From Pseudomonadota bacterium (GTDB taxonomy: Bacteria; Pseudomonadota; Alphaproteobacteria; Acetobacterales; Acetobacteraceae): a DNA stretch of 13,779 bases. Location of the stretch: contig JAKBCB010000042.1 in the NCBI GenBank assembly GCA_021808185.1, positions 1-13,779 of the forward strand, in the 5' to 3' direction. The notes below the pieces were generated by a model. That model worked only from the letters and a program-made list of their open reading frames with translations, did no database searches and was not told the DNA's origin. This document shows positions 1-6,316 of this stretch, one piece after another (position 1 is the stretch's first letter; every line of letters starts with the position of its first letter). The position numbers and the translations under genes were made by a program.

Positions 1-474
1 GATCTGGCCCGGCGAATACGGCTCGCCCTGGCCGAATGGCGTGCTTTCCACATAGGCCCACAGGCCGCGCCGGTTCGGCGCCACCACCAGCAGGCGGCCG
101 TCGTCCTTCAGCACGCGCCAGACCTCCCGCAGCAGCCGGCGCGCGTTCTCGGCCGCTTCCAGCCCGTGCACCAGCAGCACCCGGTCGAAACACAGATCGG
201 GGAAGGGCAGCGCGTCTTCCTCGGCGGTGCAGGACAGGCTCGCGGCGCCCATCGGCCAGCGGGCGGCGCCGAGTTGCGCCGGGGTCAGCGCGATGCAGCG
301 CGCCGCGTCCTCCCGCCACAGCCGCAGATAGGGGGCGGCATAGCCCATGCCGAGCACGTTCTGCCCGCGCAGCGACGGCCACAGCGCCGCCAGCCGCGCG
401 CGCACCAGCCGCGCCGCCACCGCCCCGCGCGCGGTTGCGTAGAACTCGGCCGCGTTGTGGGCATCGGTCGGCAT
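1..474 (-). CDS. Class I SAM-dependent methyltransferase, C-terminus beyond window
   Basis: Reading the minus strand from the ATG at 474, 158 codons stay open to the window edge, so the 3' end is missing. The protein opens with a helical stretch and a modified SAM-binding motif I near residues 40-48 (VLGMGYAAP instead of the usual LDxGCGxG). It continues with an acidic loop and a strand-helix-strand section near residues 98-130 (FDRVLLVHGLE, then LLREVWRVLKDDGRLLVVAPN), typical of the Methyltransf_11 type. The substrate cannot be read from sequence. The gene is divergent from gloB with 94 bases between the two ATGs, an arrangement I recall from other alphaproteobacteria. No Shine-Dalgarno is visible before this ATG, and a TATACC hexamer about 7-12 bases upstream could be a -10 box giving a leaderless transcript (inference). 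Fold call is firm; biological role unknown. Confidence 0.85.
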   Translation of the reverse strand, partial: MPTDAHNAAEFYATARGAVAARLVRARLAALWPSLRGQNVLGMGYAAPYLRLWREDAARCIALTPAQLGAARWPMGAASLSCTAEEDALPFPDLCFDRVLLVHGLEAAENARRLLREVWRVLKDDGRLLVVAPNRRGLWAYVESTPFGQGEPYSPGQI

Positions 475-568
475 GCGCGAGGTATAGCATGCCCAGGCCG
501 ATCCGGCGCCGCGGCGTGTGATCGCGCGGCGGTTTGCGGCCGGCCGCCCGGATGCTAAACCCGAGCGC

Positions 569-1288
569 ATGATCACCGTTCAGGCCATTCCCGTCCTCTC
601 CGACAACTATGCGTGGCTGCTGCGCGACAGCAGCGGCGCCGTGGCCATCGTCGATCCGGGCGAGGCCGCGCCCGTCGCCGCCGTGCTGGACGCGGCGGGC
701 GGGCGGCTGGATGTCATTCTCCTCACCCACCACCACGGCGACCACATTGCCGGGGCGGAGGAGCTGCGCGCGCGCTATGGCGCGAAGATGGTCGGCGCCG
801 CGGCGGACGCGCACCGGCTGCCGAAGCTCGATCTCAGCGTCGCCGAGGGCGACCGCGTCGCCGTCGGCACGTCCTCGGCGCATGTGCTGGAGACGCCGGG
901 GCACACACGCGGCCACATCGCTTATGTGTTCGATGCCGAACATGTGCTGCTGTGCGGCGACACCATGTTCGCCCTCGGCTGCGGGCGGCTGCTGGAGGGC
1001 ACGGCGGCGGAGATGTTCGCCTCGCTGCGCAAATTCGCCGCCCTGCCGCCGGGGACCATGGTGTATTGCGGCCACGAATACACCGAATCGAACGCCCGCT
1101 TCGCGCTGCACGCCACCCCGGACAACGCGGCGTTGCAGGCCTATGCCGCGCGCGTGCGCGGGCTGCGCGCGCGGGGCGAGGCGACGGTGCCGAGCACGCT
1201 CGCCGACGAACTCGCGGCCAACCCGTTCCTGCGGGCGGCGGACGTCGCCACGCTCGCCGATCTCCGGGCGCGCAAAGACAAATTCTGA
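569..1288 (+). CDS. gloB: Hydroxyacylglutathione hydrolase (glyoxalase II)
   Basis: Glyoxalase II hydrolyses S-D-lactoylglutathione to D-lactate and glutathione, the second step of cytoplasmic methylglyoxal detoxification. The 239-residue product has the metallo-beta-lactamase metal site: THHHGDH at residues 53-59 (H54, H56, D58, H59), H112 in GHTRGH, D131 in GDTMF and H169 in GHEYT. The C-terminal HAGH domain ends in the characteristic LRARKDKF. Length is close to the family norm of about 250. The ATG at 569 was chosen because it begins the conserved MITVQAIPVLSDNY opening; an in-frame upstream ATG at 518 would add 17 non-conserved residues. A glutathione S-transferase gene follows after 14 bases, so the two probably form one glutathione-linked transcription unit. 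All active-site residues are intact. Confidence 0.96.
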   Translation: MITVQAIPVLSDNYAWLLRDSSGAVAIVDPGEAAPVAAVLDAAGGRLDVILLTHHHGDHIAGAEELRARYGAKMVGAAADAHRLPKLDLSVAEGDRVAVGTSSAHVLETPGHTRGHIAYVFDAEHVLLCGDTMFALGCGRLLEGTAAEMFASLRKFAALPPGTMVYCGHEYTESNARFALHATPDNAALQAYAARVRGLRARGEATVPSTLADELAANPFLRAADVATLADLRARKDKF

Positions 1289-1302
1289 GGGGGGGTTCCG
1301 CC

Positions 1303-1905
1303 GTGAAGCTGTTCTACTCGCCCGCCAGCCCGTTCGTGCGCAAGGTGTTGGCCTGCGCCATTTTTCGCGACATCGACCGTCAGATCACATGCGTGCCGAC
1401 GGTCCCGGCCAATGCCCCGGCGGACCTGATCGCGGCCAACCCGCTGTCGAAAATCCCCTGCCTCATCACCGAGGACGGGGTGGCATTGTTCGACAGTCCG
1501 GTGATCTGCGAATACCTCGACTCGCTGGAGGGCGCGCTGCCGCTGTTCCCTCCGCCGGGCGGCGCGCGGTGGCTTGCGCTGAGGCATCAGGCGATGGGCG
1601 ACGGGATCATGGACGCGGCGGTGGCGCGGCGCGGCGAATCGCTGCGGCCGAAGGAAGCCGCCCGCGATGCGTTCATGGCGCGGCAGAAGGCGGCGGTCGA
1701 TCGCACCCTCGCGGCGTTGGAGGCGGAGCCGCCGCATCAGACCGTCGATATCGGCTCGATCGCCATCGGCTGCGCGCTCGGCTATCTGGATTTCCGCTTC
1801 GCGCATGAGCCGTGGCGGGCTTCGGCGCCGAAGTTGGCGGCGTGGTTCGAGGAATTCTCCCGCAACCCGTGCATGGCCCGCACCGTTCCGCACGACGCGA
1901 CGTAA
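1303..1905 (+). CDS. Glutathione S-transferase family protein
   Basis: The 200-residue product has an N-terminal thioredoxin-like domain (about residues 1-77) with YSPASPFVRKV at 5-15, where Ser6/Ser9 are candidates for activating the glutathione thiol. It also has the cis-proline of KIPCL (Pro52) and D64-S65, expected to hold the gamma-glutamyl group. An all-helical C-terminal domain follows. This matches small bacterial cytosolic GSTs; the electrophile or substrate is unknown. Translation starts at GTG 1303, supported by a G-rich Shine-Dalgarno (GAGGGGGG, starting in the gloB stop codon) with about 7 bases of spacing and by the conserved VKLFYSPASP opening. Its position directly behind gloB fits a glutathione-dependent detoxification unit. 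The stop lies 8 bases from the stop of the convergent exporter gene, so terminators for either gene would have to lie inside the other. Confidence 0.92.
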   Translation: MKLFYSPASPFVRKVLACAIFRDIDRQITCVPTVPANAPADLIAANPLSKIPCLITEDGVALFDSPVICEYLDSLEGALPLFPPPGGARWLALRHQAMGDGIMDAAVARRGESLRPKEAARDAFMARQKAAVDRTLAALEAEPPHQTVDIGSIAIGCALGYLDFRFAHEPWRASAPKLAAWFEEFSRNPCMARTVPHDAT

Positions 1906-1913
1906 CGCCGCCG

Positions 1914-2753
1914 TTATCCCCGCGCCGCCACCAGCCCGCCGGCGGCGACCAGCACGGCGCTGGCCAGCAGCGTCGTGCCGAACGCGGCAAAGCCGCCGGC
2001 GCAGAGCAGCAGCGTCGAGGCCACCGGGGTCGCGTACGCAAGGGTGCCGAGCAGGCGCGGGTCGCCGCGCTTCATGCCGACATCCCACAGAAAGAACGCG
2101 CCGCCGACCGGCCCCAGCCCCATCGCCAGCACCGCGAGCCACGTGCTGCCGTCGGGCGTGATGGTCGGCTCGAAGGCGAAATGGCTTGCGGCGGCCAGCA
2201 CCGCGCTGGCGGCGCAGAAGCCGGCGACGGCGCCGGTGGGCACACGGGCGAAACGCCGGGACAGCACGGAATAGGTGGCCCAGGTAACGGAACTGGCCAC
2301 CGCCGCCAGGTAGCCGGGCAGGGCGCCGGCGGTCAGATGCGCGCCGCCGCCGAGCAGCAGCACGCAGCCGGCCGCGCCGAGCACGGTGCCGGCGACATGC
2401 TTCCACGTAAGCCGCATCCCGAGCAGCACGGCGGAGAGCAGCACGATCAGCAGCGGCCACGTGTAGTTGATCAGATTGGCTTCCGCCGCCGGTGCCCAGG
2501 CCAATGCCGCGAAATACAGCGCATGGAAGCCGAACAGTCCGCCCACGCCATGCCCCCAGGCCAGTGGCGCCTGCCGCAGGTCGGCCAGCCGCCCGCGCGC
2601 CAGCAGCACGCCGAGCCCAAGGACGGCGGCGACGGCGAAGCTCATGGCGGTGAGTTGCAGCGGCGGGATGCTGGCGGCGGCGCGGGAGAGCAGGCCAAGA
2701 AACGCCCACAACACAATCGCGCCGCCGCCCGCGAGGGTGGCGGGTCGAATCAT
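1914..2753 (-). CDS. EamA/DMT-family transporter, YddG-like exporter
   Basis: The 279-residue, very hydrophobic protein has about ten predicted membrane segments in two EamA-type halves, the normal size for the drug/metabolite transporter superfamily. The segment NLINYTWPLLIVLLSAVLLG in the first half and the pattern PVGGAFFLWDVGMKRGD in the second resemble the YddG subgroup (inner-membrane exporters of aromatic amino acids and related compounds in enterobacteria). That substrate is an analogy, not shown here. The ATG at 2753 fits the conserved N-terminus before the first helix; only a weak Shine-Dalgarno is seen. The gene lies downstream of phbB on the same strand, but a strong hairpin fills most of the 55-base gap, so it may be only partly co-transcribed. 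It converges on the GST gene. Confidence 0.9.
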   Translation of the reverse strand: MIRPATLAGGGAIVLWAFLGLLSRAAASIPPLQLTAMSFAVAAVLGLGVLLARGRLADLRQAPLAWGHGVGGLFGFHALYFAALAWAPAAEANLINYTWPLLIVLLSAVLLGMRLTWKHVAGTVLGAAGCVLLLGGGAHLTAGALPGYLAAVASSVTWATYSVLSRRFARVPTGAVAGFCAASAVLAAASHFAFEPTITPDGSTWLAVLAMGLGPVGGAFFLWDVGMKRGDPRLLGTLAYATPVASTLLLCAGGFAAFGTTLLASAVLVAAGGLVAARG

Positions 2754-2765
2754 CGGGCGCAGGTA

Positions 2766-2806
2766 GCAGGCGCGCGGGACGGGGGAAACCCGCCCCGCGC
2801 GCCTGC
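2766..2806 (-). terminator. Strong GC hairpin after phbB
   Basis: Thirteen bases (GCAGGCGCGCGGG, 2766-2778) are perfectly inverted at 2794-2806. After one A/C mismatch, four further pairs (2780-2783 with 2789-2792) close a five-base loop. It begins 2 bases past the phbB stop and ends 12 bases before the exporter ATG. No T-run follows on the minus strand, so it is not a textbook intrinsic terminator; it may act as an RNA 3'-end stabiliser, a partial terminator, or a structured 5' leader of the exporter mRNA. Confidence 0.6.
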
Positions 2807-2808
2807 CC

Positions 2809-3531
2809 TCAGTACATGTGCTGGCCGCCGTTGATCGACAGTGTCGAGCCGGTGATGAAATCGGCGTGGTCGGCGGTGAGGAACACCACGCCACGGGCGA
2901 TGTCGTCGGCGTGGCCGAGGCGGCCGACCGGGATGCGGGCCACGATCTTCTGCAACACGTCCGGCGGCACCGCGCGCACCATGTCGGTATCGACATAGCC
3001 CGGGGCGACCGCGTTGACGGTGATGTTGAAGCGCGCCCCTTCCTGGGCGAGCGCCTTGGTGAAGCCGTGAATGCCGGACTTGGCGGCGGCGTAGTTGACT
3101 TGGCCGTACTGGCCAGCCTGGCCGTTGATGCTGCCGATATTGACGATACGGCCGAATTTCTCCGCCTTCATGCCGTCGAAGGTCAGGTGGCACAGGTTGA
3201 AGCAGGAGCCGAGATTGGTATCCATCACCTCGTCCCACATCTTGCGCGTCATTTTCGACAGCGTGGCGTCGCGGGTGATGCCGGCATTGTTCACCAGGAT
3301 TGTGATGGTGCCCACCTCGGCGGTGATCTTCTTGACCGCGGCCTCGCACGCCTCGTAGTCGGCCACGTCGAATTTCATCGCCTTGATGCCGGTCTCGGCG
3401 GCGAAGGCCTGGGCCGCATCGTCGTTATGGGCGTAGGTGGCGACCACCGTGCGCCCTGCCGCCTGCAATTCCTTGCTGATCTCCGCGCCGATGCCGCGCG
3501 TGCCACCGGTGACGAGTGCGACCCTGTTCAT
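2809..3531 (-). CDS. phbB: Acetoacetyl-CoA reductase
   Basis: The enzyme reduces acetoacetyl-CoA to (R)-3-hydroxybutyryl-CoA with NADPH, the middle step of polyhydroxybutyrate synthesis in the cytoplasm. The 240-residue short-chain dehydrogenase has the cofactor motif TGGTRGIG at 8-15, NNAG at 81-84, and the catalytic set N106, S134, Y147 and K151 (YxxxK). The segment SINGQAGQYGQVNYAAAK is the hallmark that separates PhaB/PhbB from the closely related FabG. The start at 3531 has an excellent Shine-Dalgarno (GGAGGAGG, about 6 bases upstream). An FNR/FixK-like box lies about 110 bases upstream. No thiolase (phaA) or synthase (phaC) gene is in the window, so the gene appears to stand apart from the rest of the pathway. 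FabG activity cannot be formally excluded. Confidence 0.94.
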   Translation of the reverse strand: MNRVALVTGGTRGIGAEISKELQAAGRTVVATYAHNDDAAQAFAAETGIKAMKFDVADYEACEAAVKKITAEVGTITILVNNAGITRDATLSKMTRKMWDEVMDTNLGSCFNLCHLTFDGMKAEKFGRIVNIGSINGQAGQYGQVNYAAAKSGIHGFTKALAQEGARFNITVNAVAPGYVDTDMVRAVPPDVLQKIVARIPVGRLGHADDIARGVVFLTADHADFITGSTLSINGGQHMY

Positions 3532-3610
3532 GTGACTGCCTCCTCCGAAATTTGCGTCAGCCTAGCACCGCCGGCGCCGCATGCCAGCGTGGCGTGTGCG
3601 CCAGCGCGGA

Positions 3611-3650
3611 ATGATCACCCGGGCGCGCGCGGAGCGATGATCTGGATCAA
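3611..3650 (-). promoter_or_regulatory. FNR/FixK-like box with possible phbB promoter
   Basis: On the minus strand, 3650 to 3637 reads TTGATCCAGATCAT, matching nine of the ten defined bases of the FNR/FixK consensus TTGAT-N4-ATCAA. A weak -10-like GATCAT follows at 3616-3611. A start near 3604 would place the box centre about 40 bases upstream, the normal class II activator position, with a leader of roughly 70 bases before phbB. The box is read directly from the sequence; its use is inferred. Confidence 0.45.
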
Positions 3651-3674
3651 TCCGGTCTGGCTTGGAAGCGGAGG

Positions 3675-4067
3675 TCAGGCGCGCGGTTGCGCGTGGTCGC
3701 GCAGCCAAGCCGCGTAACCGTCCTGGCCCGTCGCGCCAGCGGCCACGTCGAGCATGATCGCGGCCGCCGCGCCCTGATCGGCGACGGTGCGCCATCCGTG
3801 CAGCAGGAGCAACGTCAGCGAGGCGATGAAGGCGATGCGCTTGTTGCCGTCGTTGAACGGATGGTTCTTCGCCAGGGCCACGCCGTAACACGCCGCCAGG
3901 GCGAAGATGTCTGCCACATCCTCGTGCGCATGCAGGTTCCGTGGCCGCGCCAGCGCGCTCTCCAGCAGCCCGTCGTCGCGAAGCCCGGGCAATCCGCCGT
4001 GCTCGCGCAGGCTTTCGGTGTGCAGAAACCCGATCGCCTCACGACTGAGCCAGTTGAATTCGGTCAT
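3675..4067 (-). CDS. doc: Doc-type toxin, Fic/death-on-curing family
   Basis: The 130-residue protein matches the death-on-curing family in length and pattern. It has an N-terminal helical part with GLRDDGLLESALARP (28-42), a common substrate-pocket motif, and the Fic-fold loop NHPFNDGNKR ending at residue 77 (HPFNDGNKR at 69-77). Lysine at the GNK position and lack of the second arginine of true Fic AMPylases (HxFxEGNGRxxR) point to the Doc branch. The P1 Doc protein phosphorylates EF-Tu and halts translation; that activity is assumed, not shown, here. Unlike P1 Doc (NDANKR) it has Gly at the Ala position, as many chromosomal homologues do. Its ATG overlaps the antitoxin stop (ATGA), so the two are translationally coupled. 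A long open frame continues upstream but is a GC artefact. Confidence 0.9.
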   Translation of the reverse strand: MTEFNWLSREAIGFLHTESLREHGGLPGLRDDGLLESALARPRNLHAHEDVADIFALAACYGVALAKNHPFNDGNKRIAFIASLTLLLLHGWRTVADQGAAAAIMLDVAAGATGQDGYAAWLRDHAQPRA

Positions 4068-4288
4068 TGCGAGAGAATGCGCAACGTATCCCGATACTGC
4101 CGCATCACCTCGCGCCCGGCCTCCAACTGTTCCGCCGATGCCGGATCGAGGGGCGTGAGAACAACGCCGTCCTTGGTCTCGACGATGTGGAGCACATCGC
4201 CCTCGCGCACGCCGAGGCGTGCGAGCACGTCGCGCGGAAACACCACGCCCACCGAGTTCCCGACCGCCCGCAGCTTCAGCGTCGCCAT
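4064..4288 (-). CDS. AbrB/MazE/SpoVT-type antitoxin
   Basis: The 74-residue protein begins with an AbrB-type swapped-hairpin DNA-binding domain (about residues 1-45: LKLRAVGNSVGVVFPRDVLARLGVREGDVL). It is followed by a charged helical tail (about 50-74) of the kind that wraps and neutralises a toxin. The ATG at 4288 is preferred over an in-frame ATG six codons upstream because GGAGGGT lies 5 bases before it. It directly precedes and overlaps the Doc-type toxin gene, which identifies it as the antitoxin. Such proteins normally repress their own operon; a palindrome GTTATAAC 23 bases upstream of the ATG is a candidate operator. A classical Phd antitoxin is not present. The pair follows the hslU stop codon by 48 bases on the same strand. 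Confidence 0.88.
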   Translation of the reverse strand: MATLKLRAVGNSVGVVFPRDVLARLGVREGDVLHIVETKDGVVLTPLDPASAEQLEAGREVMRQYRDTLRILSQ

Positions 4289-4310
4289 GCCACCCTCCGT
4301 TTCCACGCAC

Positions 4311-4318
4311 GTTATAAC
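4311..4318 (-). promoter_or_regulatory. Palindrome overlapping -10 box of the toxin-antitoxin operon
   Basis: GTTATAAC is a perfect 8-base palindrome in an otherwise GC-rich gap between hslU and the antitoxin gene. On the minus strand it contains TATAAC, five of six matches to a sigma-70 -10 box, at a sensible distance from the antitoxin ATG. No clear -35 hexamer is seen; it would fall on the hslU stop codon. Overlap of an AT-rich palindrome with the -10 box suits autorepression by the AbrB-type antitoxin (inference). Confidence 0.4.
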
Positions 4319-4336
4319 ATGGCGCGCCTGCGGAAG

Positions 4337-5656
4337 CTACAAGATGAACCGGCTCAGATCGCCCTTCTGCGCCAGCGGCGCGACGCGGTCCTTCACGTAG
4401 GCCGCGTCCACCACGATGCTCTGCCCGCCGCGGTCGCTGGCGGAGAAGCTGATCTCCTCCAGCAGCCGCTCCAGCACCGTGTGCAGCCGGCGCGCGCCGA
4501 TGTTCTCCACACGGTCGTTGATGTCGGCGGCCAGATCGGCCAGCGCGTCCACCGCCGGGTCGTCGAAGCGCAGCGTCACCCCTTCGGTGCCGAGCAGGGC
4601 GGCGTATTGTTTCAGCAACGAATGTTCCGGCTCCGTCAGGATGCGCCGCAGGTCGGCGCGCGACAGCGGGGAGAGTTCCACGCGGATCGGCAGGCGGCCC
4701 TGCAACTCGGGCAGCAGGTCGGATGGCTTGGCCAGATGGAACGCGCCCGAGGCGATGAACAGGATGTGGTCCGTTTTCACCGTGCCGTGCTTGGTGCTGA
4801 CCGTGGTCCCCTCGATCAGCGGCAGCAGGTCGCGCTGCACCCCCTCGCGCGAGACATCGCCGCCGCGGAACCCGCCCTCCGACGTGCGGGCGCAGATCTT
4901 GTCGATCTCGTCGAGGAAGACGATGCCGTTCTGCTCGGCGTGGGCGACCGCGTCCTTGGTCAGGCGGTCGTTGTCGAGCAGCTTGTCCGCCTCCTCGCGC
5001 TCCAGCACTTTCCGCGCCGCCGCGACCGGCATTTTCCGCGCCGCCGTCCGGCCGCCGACCATGCCCTTCAGCATCTCGCCGAGGTTGATCATCTGACTCG
5101 GCGGCATGCCCGGCAGGTCGATCTGGCCGATCGGGTTGGGGCCGGCCTCGGCGACGGCGATCTCGATTTCCTTGTCCTCGAACTCGCCGCCGCGCAGCAT
5201 CTTGCGGAATTTGGAGCGCGTCACCGCCGCCGCCTGCTCGCCGCACAGCGCGGTGATCAGGCGTTCCTCGGCGGCGAGTTCCGCCTTGGCCTGGACTTCC
5301 TTGCGGCTGGAGTCGCGCAGCATGTTGATGCTGACGTCCACCAGATCGCGCACGATGCTTTCCACGTCGCGGCCGACATAGCCGACCTCGGTGAACTTGG
5401 TGGCTTCGACCTTCAGGAACGGGGCCTGCGCCAGCTTGGCCAGCCGGCGCGCGATCTCGGTCTTGCCGCAGCCGGTCGGGCCGATCATGAGGATATTCTT
5501 CGGCACGACTTCCTCGCGCAGCGCCTCCGGCAGTTGCTGCCGGCGCCAGCGGTTGCGCAGCGCGATGGCCACCGCGCGCTTGGCGTCGTTCTGGCCGACG
5601 ATGAAGCGGTCGAGTTCCGAGACGATCTCGCGCGGGGAGTAGGTGGGGACTTCCAT
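4337..5656 (-). CDS. hslU: HslU ATPase subunit of the HslVU protease
   Basis: HslU is the AAA+ unfoldase that feeds proteins into the HslV peptidase in the cytoplasm. The 439-residue product has Walker A GPTGCGKT at 59-66, the pore loop GYVG at 92-95, an inserted I-domain (roughly 110-230), Walker B FLDEID at 247-252, and the AAA+ C-terminal domain. It ends in DLSRFIL, the tail that docks into HslV. Length equals the family norm (about 435-445). The ATG at 5656 has AAGGA about 8 bases upstream, overlapping the hslV stop codon, and only 9 bases separate the two genes, so they form an operon. The toxin-antitoxin pair lies downstream and could be reached by read-through. Confidence 0.97.
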   Translation of the reverse strand: MEVPTYSPREIVSELDRFIVGQNDAKRAVAIALRNRWRRQQLPEALREEVVPKNILMIGPTGCGKTEIARRLAKLAQAPFLKVEATKFTEVGYVGRDVESIVRDLVDVSINMLRDSSRKEVQAKAELAAEERLITALCGEQAAAVTRSKFRKMLRGGEFEDKEIEIAVAEAGPNPIGQIDLPGMPPSQMINLGEMLKGMVGGRTAARKMPVAAARKVLEREEADKLLDNDRLTKDAVAHAEQNGIVFLDEIDKICARTSEGGFRGGDVSREGVQRDLLPLIEGTTVSTKHGTVKTDHILFIASGAFHLAKPSDLLPELQGRLPIRVELSPLSRADLRRILTEPEHSLLKQYAALLGTEGVTLRFDDPAVDALADLAADINDRVENIGARRLHTVLERLLEEISFSASDRGGQSIVVDAAYVKDRVAPLAQKGDLSRFIL

Positions 5657-5665
5657 GAGTAATCC

Positions 5666-6235
5666 TTACGCGATCGTCTCGACGATCACGTTGTAATTTG
5701 TATAGACACAAATATCGCCGGCGATTTTCATCGCGCGGCGGGCGACCTGTTCGGCGCTGAGCCCGGGAACCTCCATCAGCGCCCGCGCGGCGGCCAGCGC
5801 GTAGTTGCCGCCGGAGCCGATGGCGATGATGCCGTCCTCCGGTTCCAGCACGTCGCCGTTGCCGGTCAGGGTGAAGCTGCGGTCCTTGTCGGCCACCGCC
5901 AGCATCGCCTCCAGCCGGCGCAGGTAGCGGTCCGTGCGCCAGTCCTTGGCCAGTTCGACGCAGGCGCGTTCGAGCTGGTTGGGGAAGCGTTCCAGCTTCG
6001 CCTCCAGCCGCTCCAGCAGGGTGAAGGCGTCGGCGGTGGCGCCGGCGAACCCGGCGAGCACGCTGTTGCCGGCGCCGATGCGGCGCACCTTGCGGGCGTT
6101 GCCCTTGATGACGGTCTGGCCGAGCGTGACCTGGCCATCGCCGGCCATGGCCACGGCGTCGTCGCGGCGGACACACAGAATGGTGGTGCCGTGCCAGCCG
6201 ACGGGGTCGTGAGGGGGATGTGTGTTGGTCTGCAT
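5666..6235 (-). CDS. hslV: HslV threonine peptidase subunit of the HslVU protease
   Basis: HslV is the proteasome-like peptidase that pairs with HslU. After autoprocessing between G16 and T17 the catalytic threonine (T17 in TTILCVRR) becomes the N-terminus. The other active-site residues align at the expected offsets: D33 (in AGDGQ), K49 (in ARKVRR) and S141 (in GSGGNYA). The 189 residues include a 16-residue leader (MQTNTHPPHDPVGWHG) absent from the enterobacterial protein, whose Thr directly follows Met; similar extensions are usual in alphaproteobacteria. It ends in ICVYTNYNVIVETIA. No Shine-Dalgarno precedes the ATG at 6235 and no alternative start exists before T17. A heat-shock-type promoter 8-37 bases upstream suggests an almost leaderless mRNA. 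Confidence 0.96.
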   Translation of the reverse strand: MQTNTHPPHDPVGWHGTTILCVRRDDAVAMAGDGQVTLGQTVIKGNARKVRRIGAGNSVLAGFAGATADAFTLLERLEAKLERFPNQLERACVELAKDWRTDRYLRRLEAMLAVADKDRSFTLTGNGDVLEPEDGIIAIGSGGNYALAAARALMEVPGLSAEQVARRAMKIAGDICVYTNYNVIVETIA

Positions 6236-6242
6236 GGGCCGC

Positions 6243-6272
6243 TACATGGCGCCCGGTGGCTTCGGCGGCAAG
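6243..6272 (-). promoter_or_regulatory. Putative RpoH (sigma-32) promoter of hslVU
   Basis: On the minus strand, CTTGCCG (6272-6266) and CGCCATGTA (6251-6243) are separated by 14 bases. The second element matches CCCCATNTA at all defined positions but one, and the first keeps the CTTG core of CTTGAAA. Known RpoH promoters have similar spacing, and hslVU is a classic heat-shock operon. The predicted start is only one to three bases from the hslV ATG, which agrees with the missing Shine-Dalgarno. Confidence 0.5.
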
Positions 6273-6316
6273 GCACCCGGGTGTTCGGCGACCCGCCGCG
6301 CACGTACGGCATTCCC

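Noticed and set aside
518..568. In-frame ATG upstream of gloB that would add 17 residues
   Set aside because: The added residues are not conserved in glyoxalase II, and the protein normally begins at the MITVQAIPVLSDNY segment.
1141..2709. A 522-codon minus-strand frame over gloB, gst and the exporter gene
   Set aside because: It overlaps three well-supported genes, has no recognisable domain, and has shadow-like composition.
4067..5662. A 531-codon plus-strand frame antisense to hslU
   Set aside because: The translation is the usual low-complexity mirror of a GC-rich gene, while hslU on the other strand is complete with all motifs.
3675..6176. A single minus-strand frame open for over 800 codons that ends as the Doc-type toxin
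   Set aside because: It runs out of frame through hslV, hslU and the antitoxin, with Arg/Gly/Pro/Ala-rich text and no family pattern until the last 130 residues. Long open frames are expected in DNA this GC-rich.
6191..6316. Upstream extension of the chemoreceptor-remnant frame into the hslV 5' region
   Set aside because: The extra residues show no HAMP or membrane segment, and the extension would cross the putative hslV promoter and start codon.
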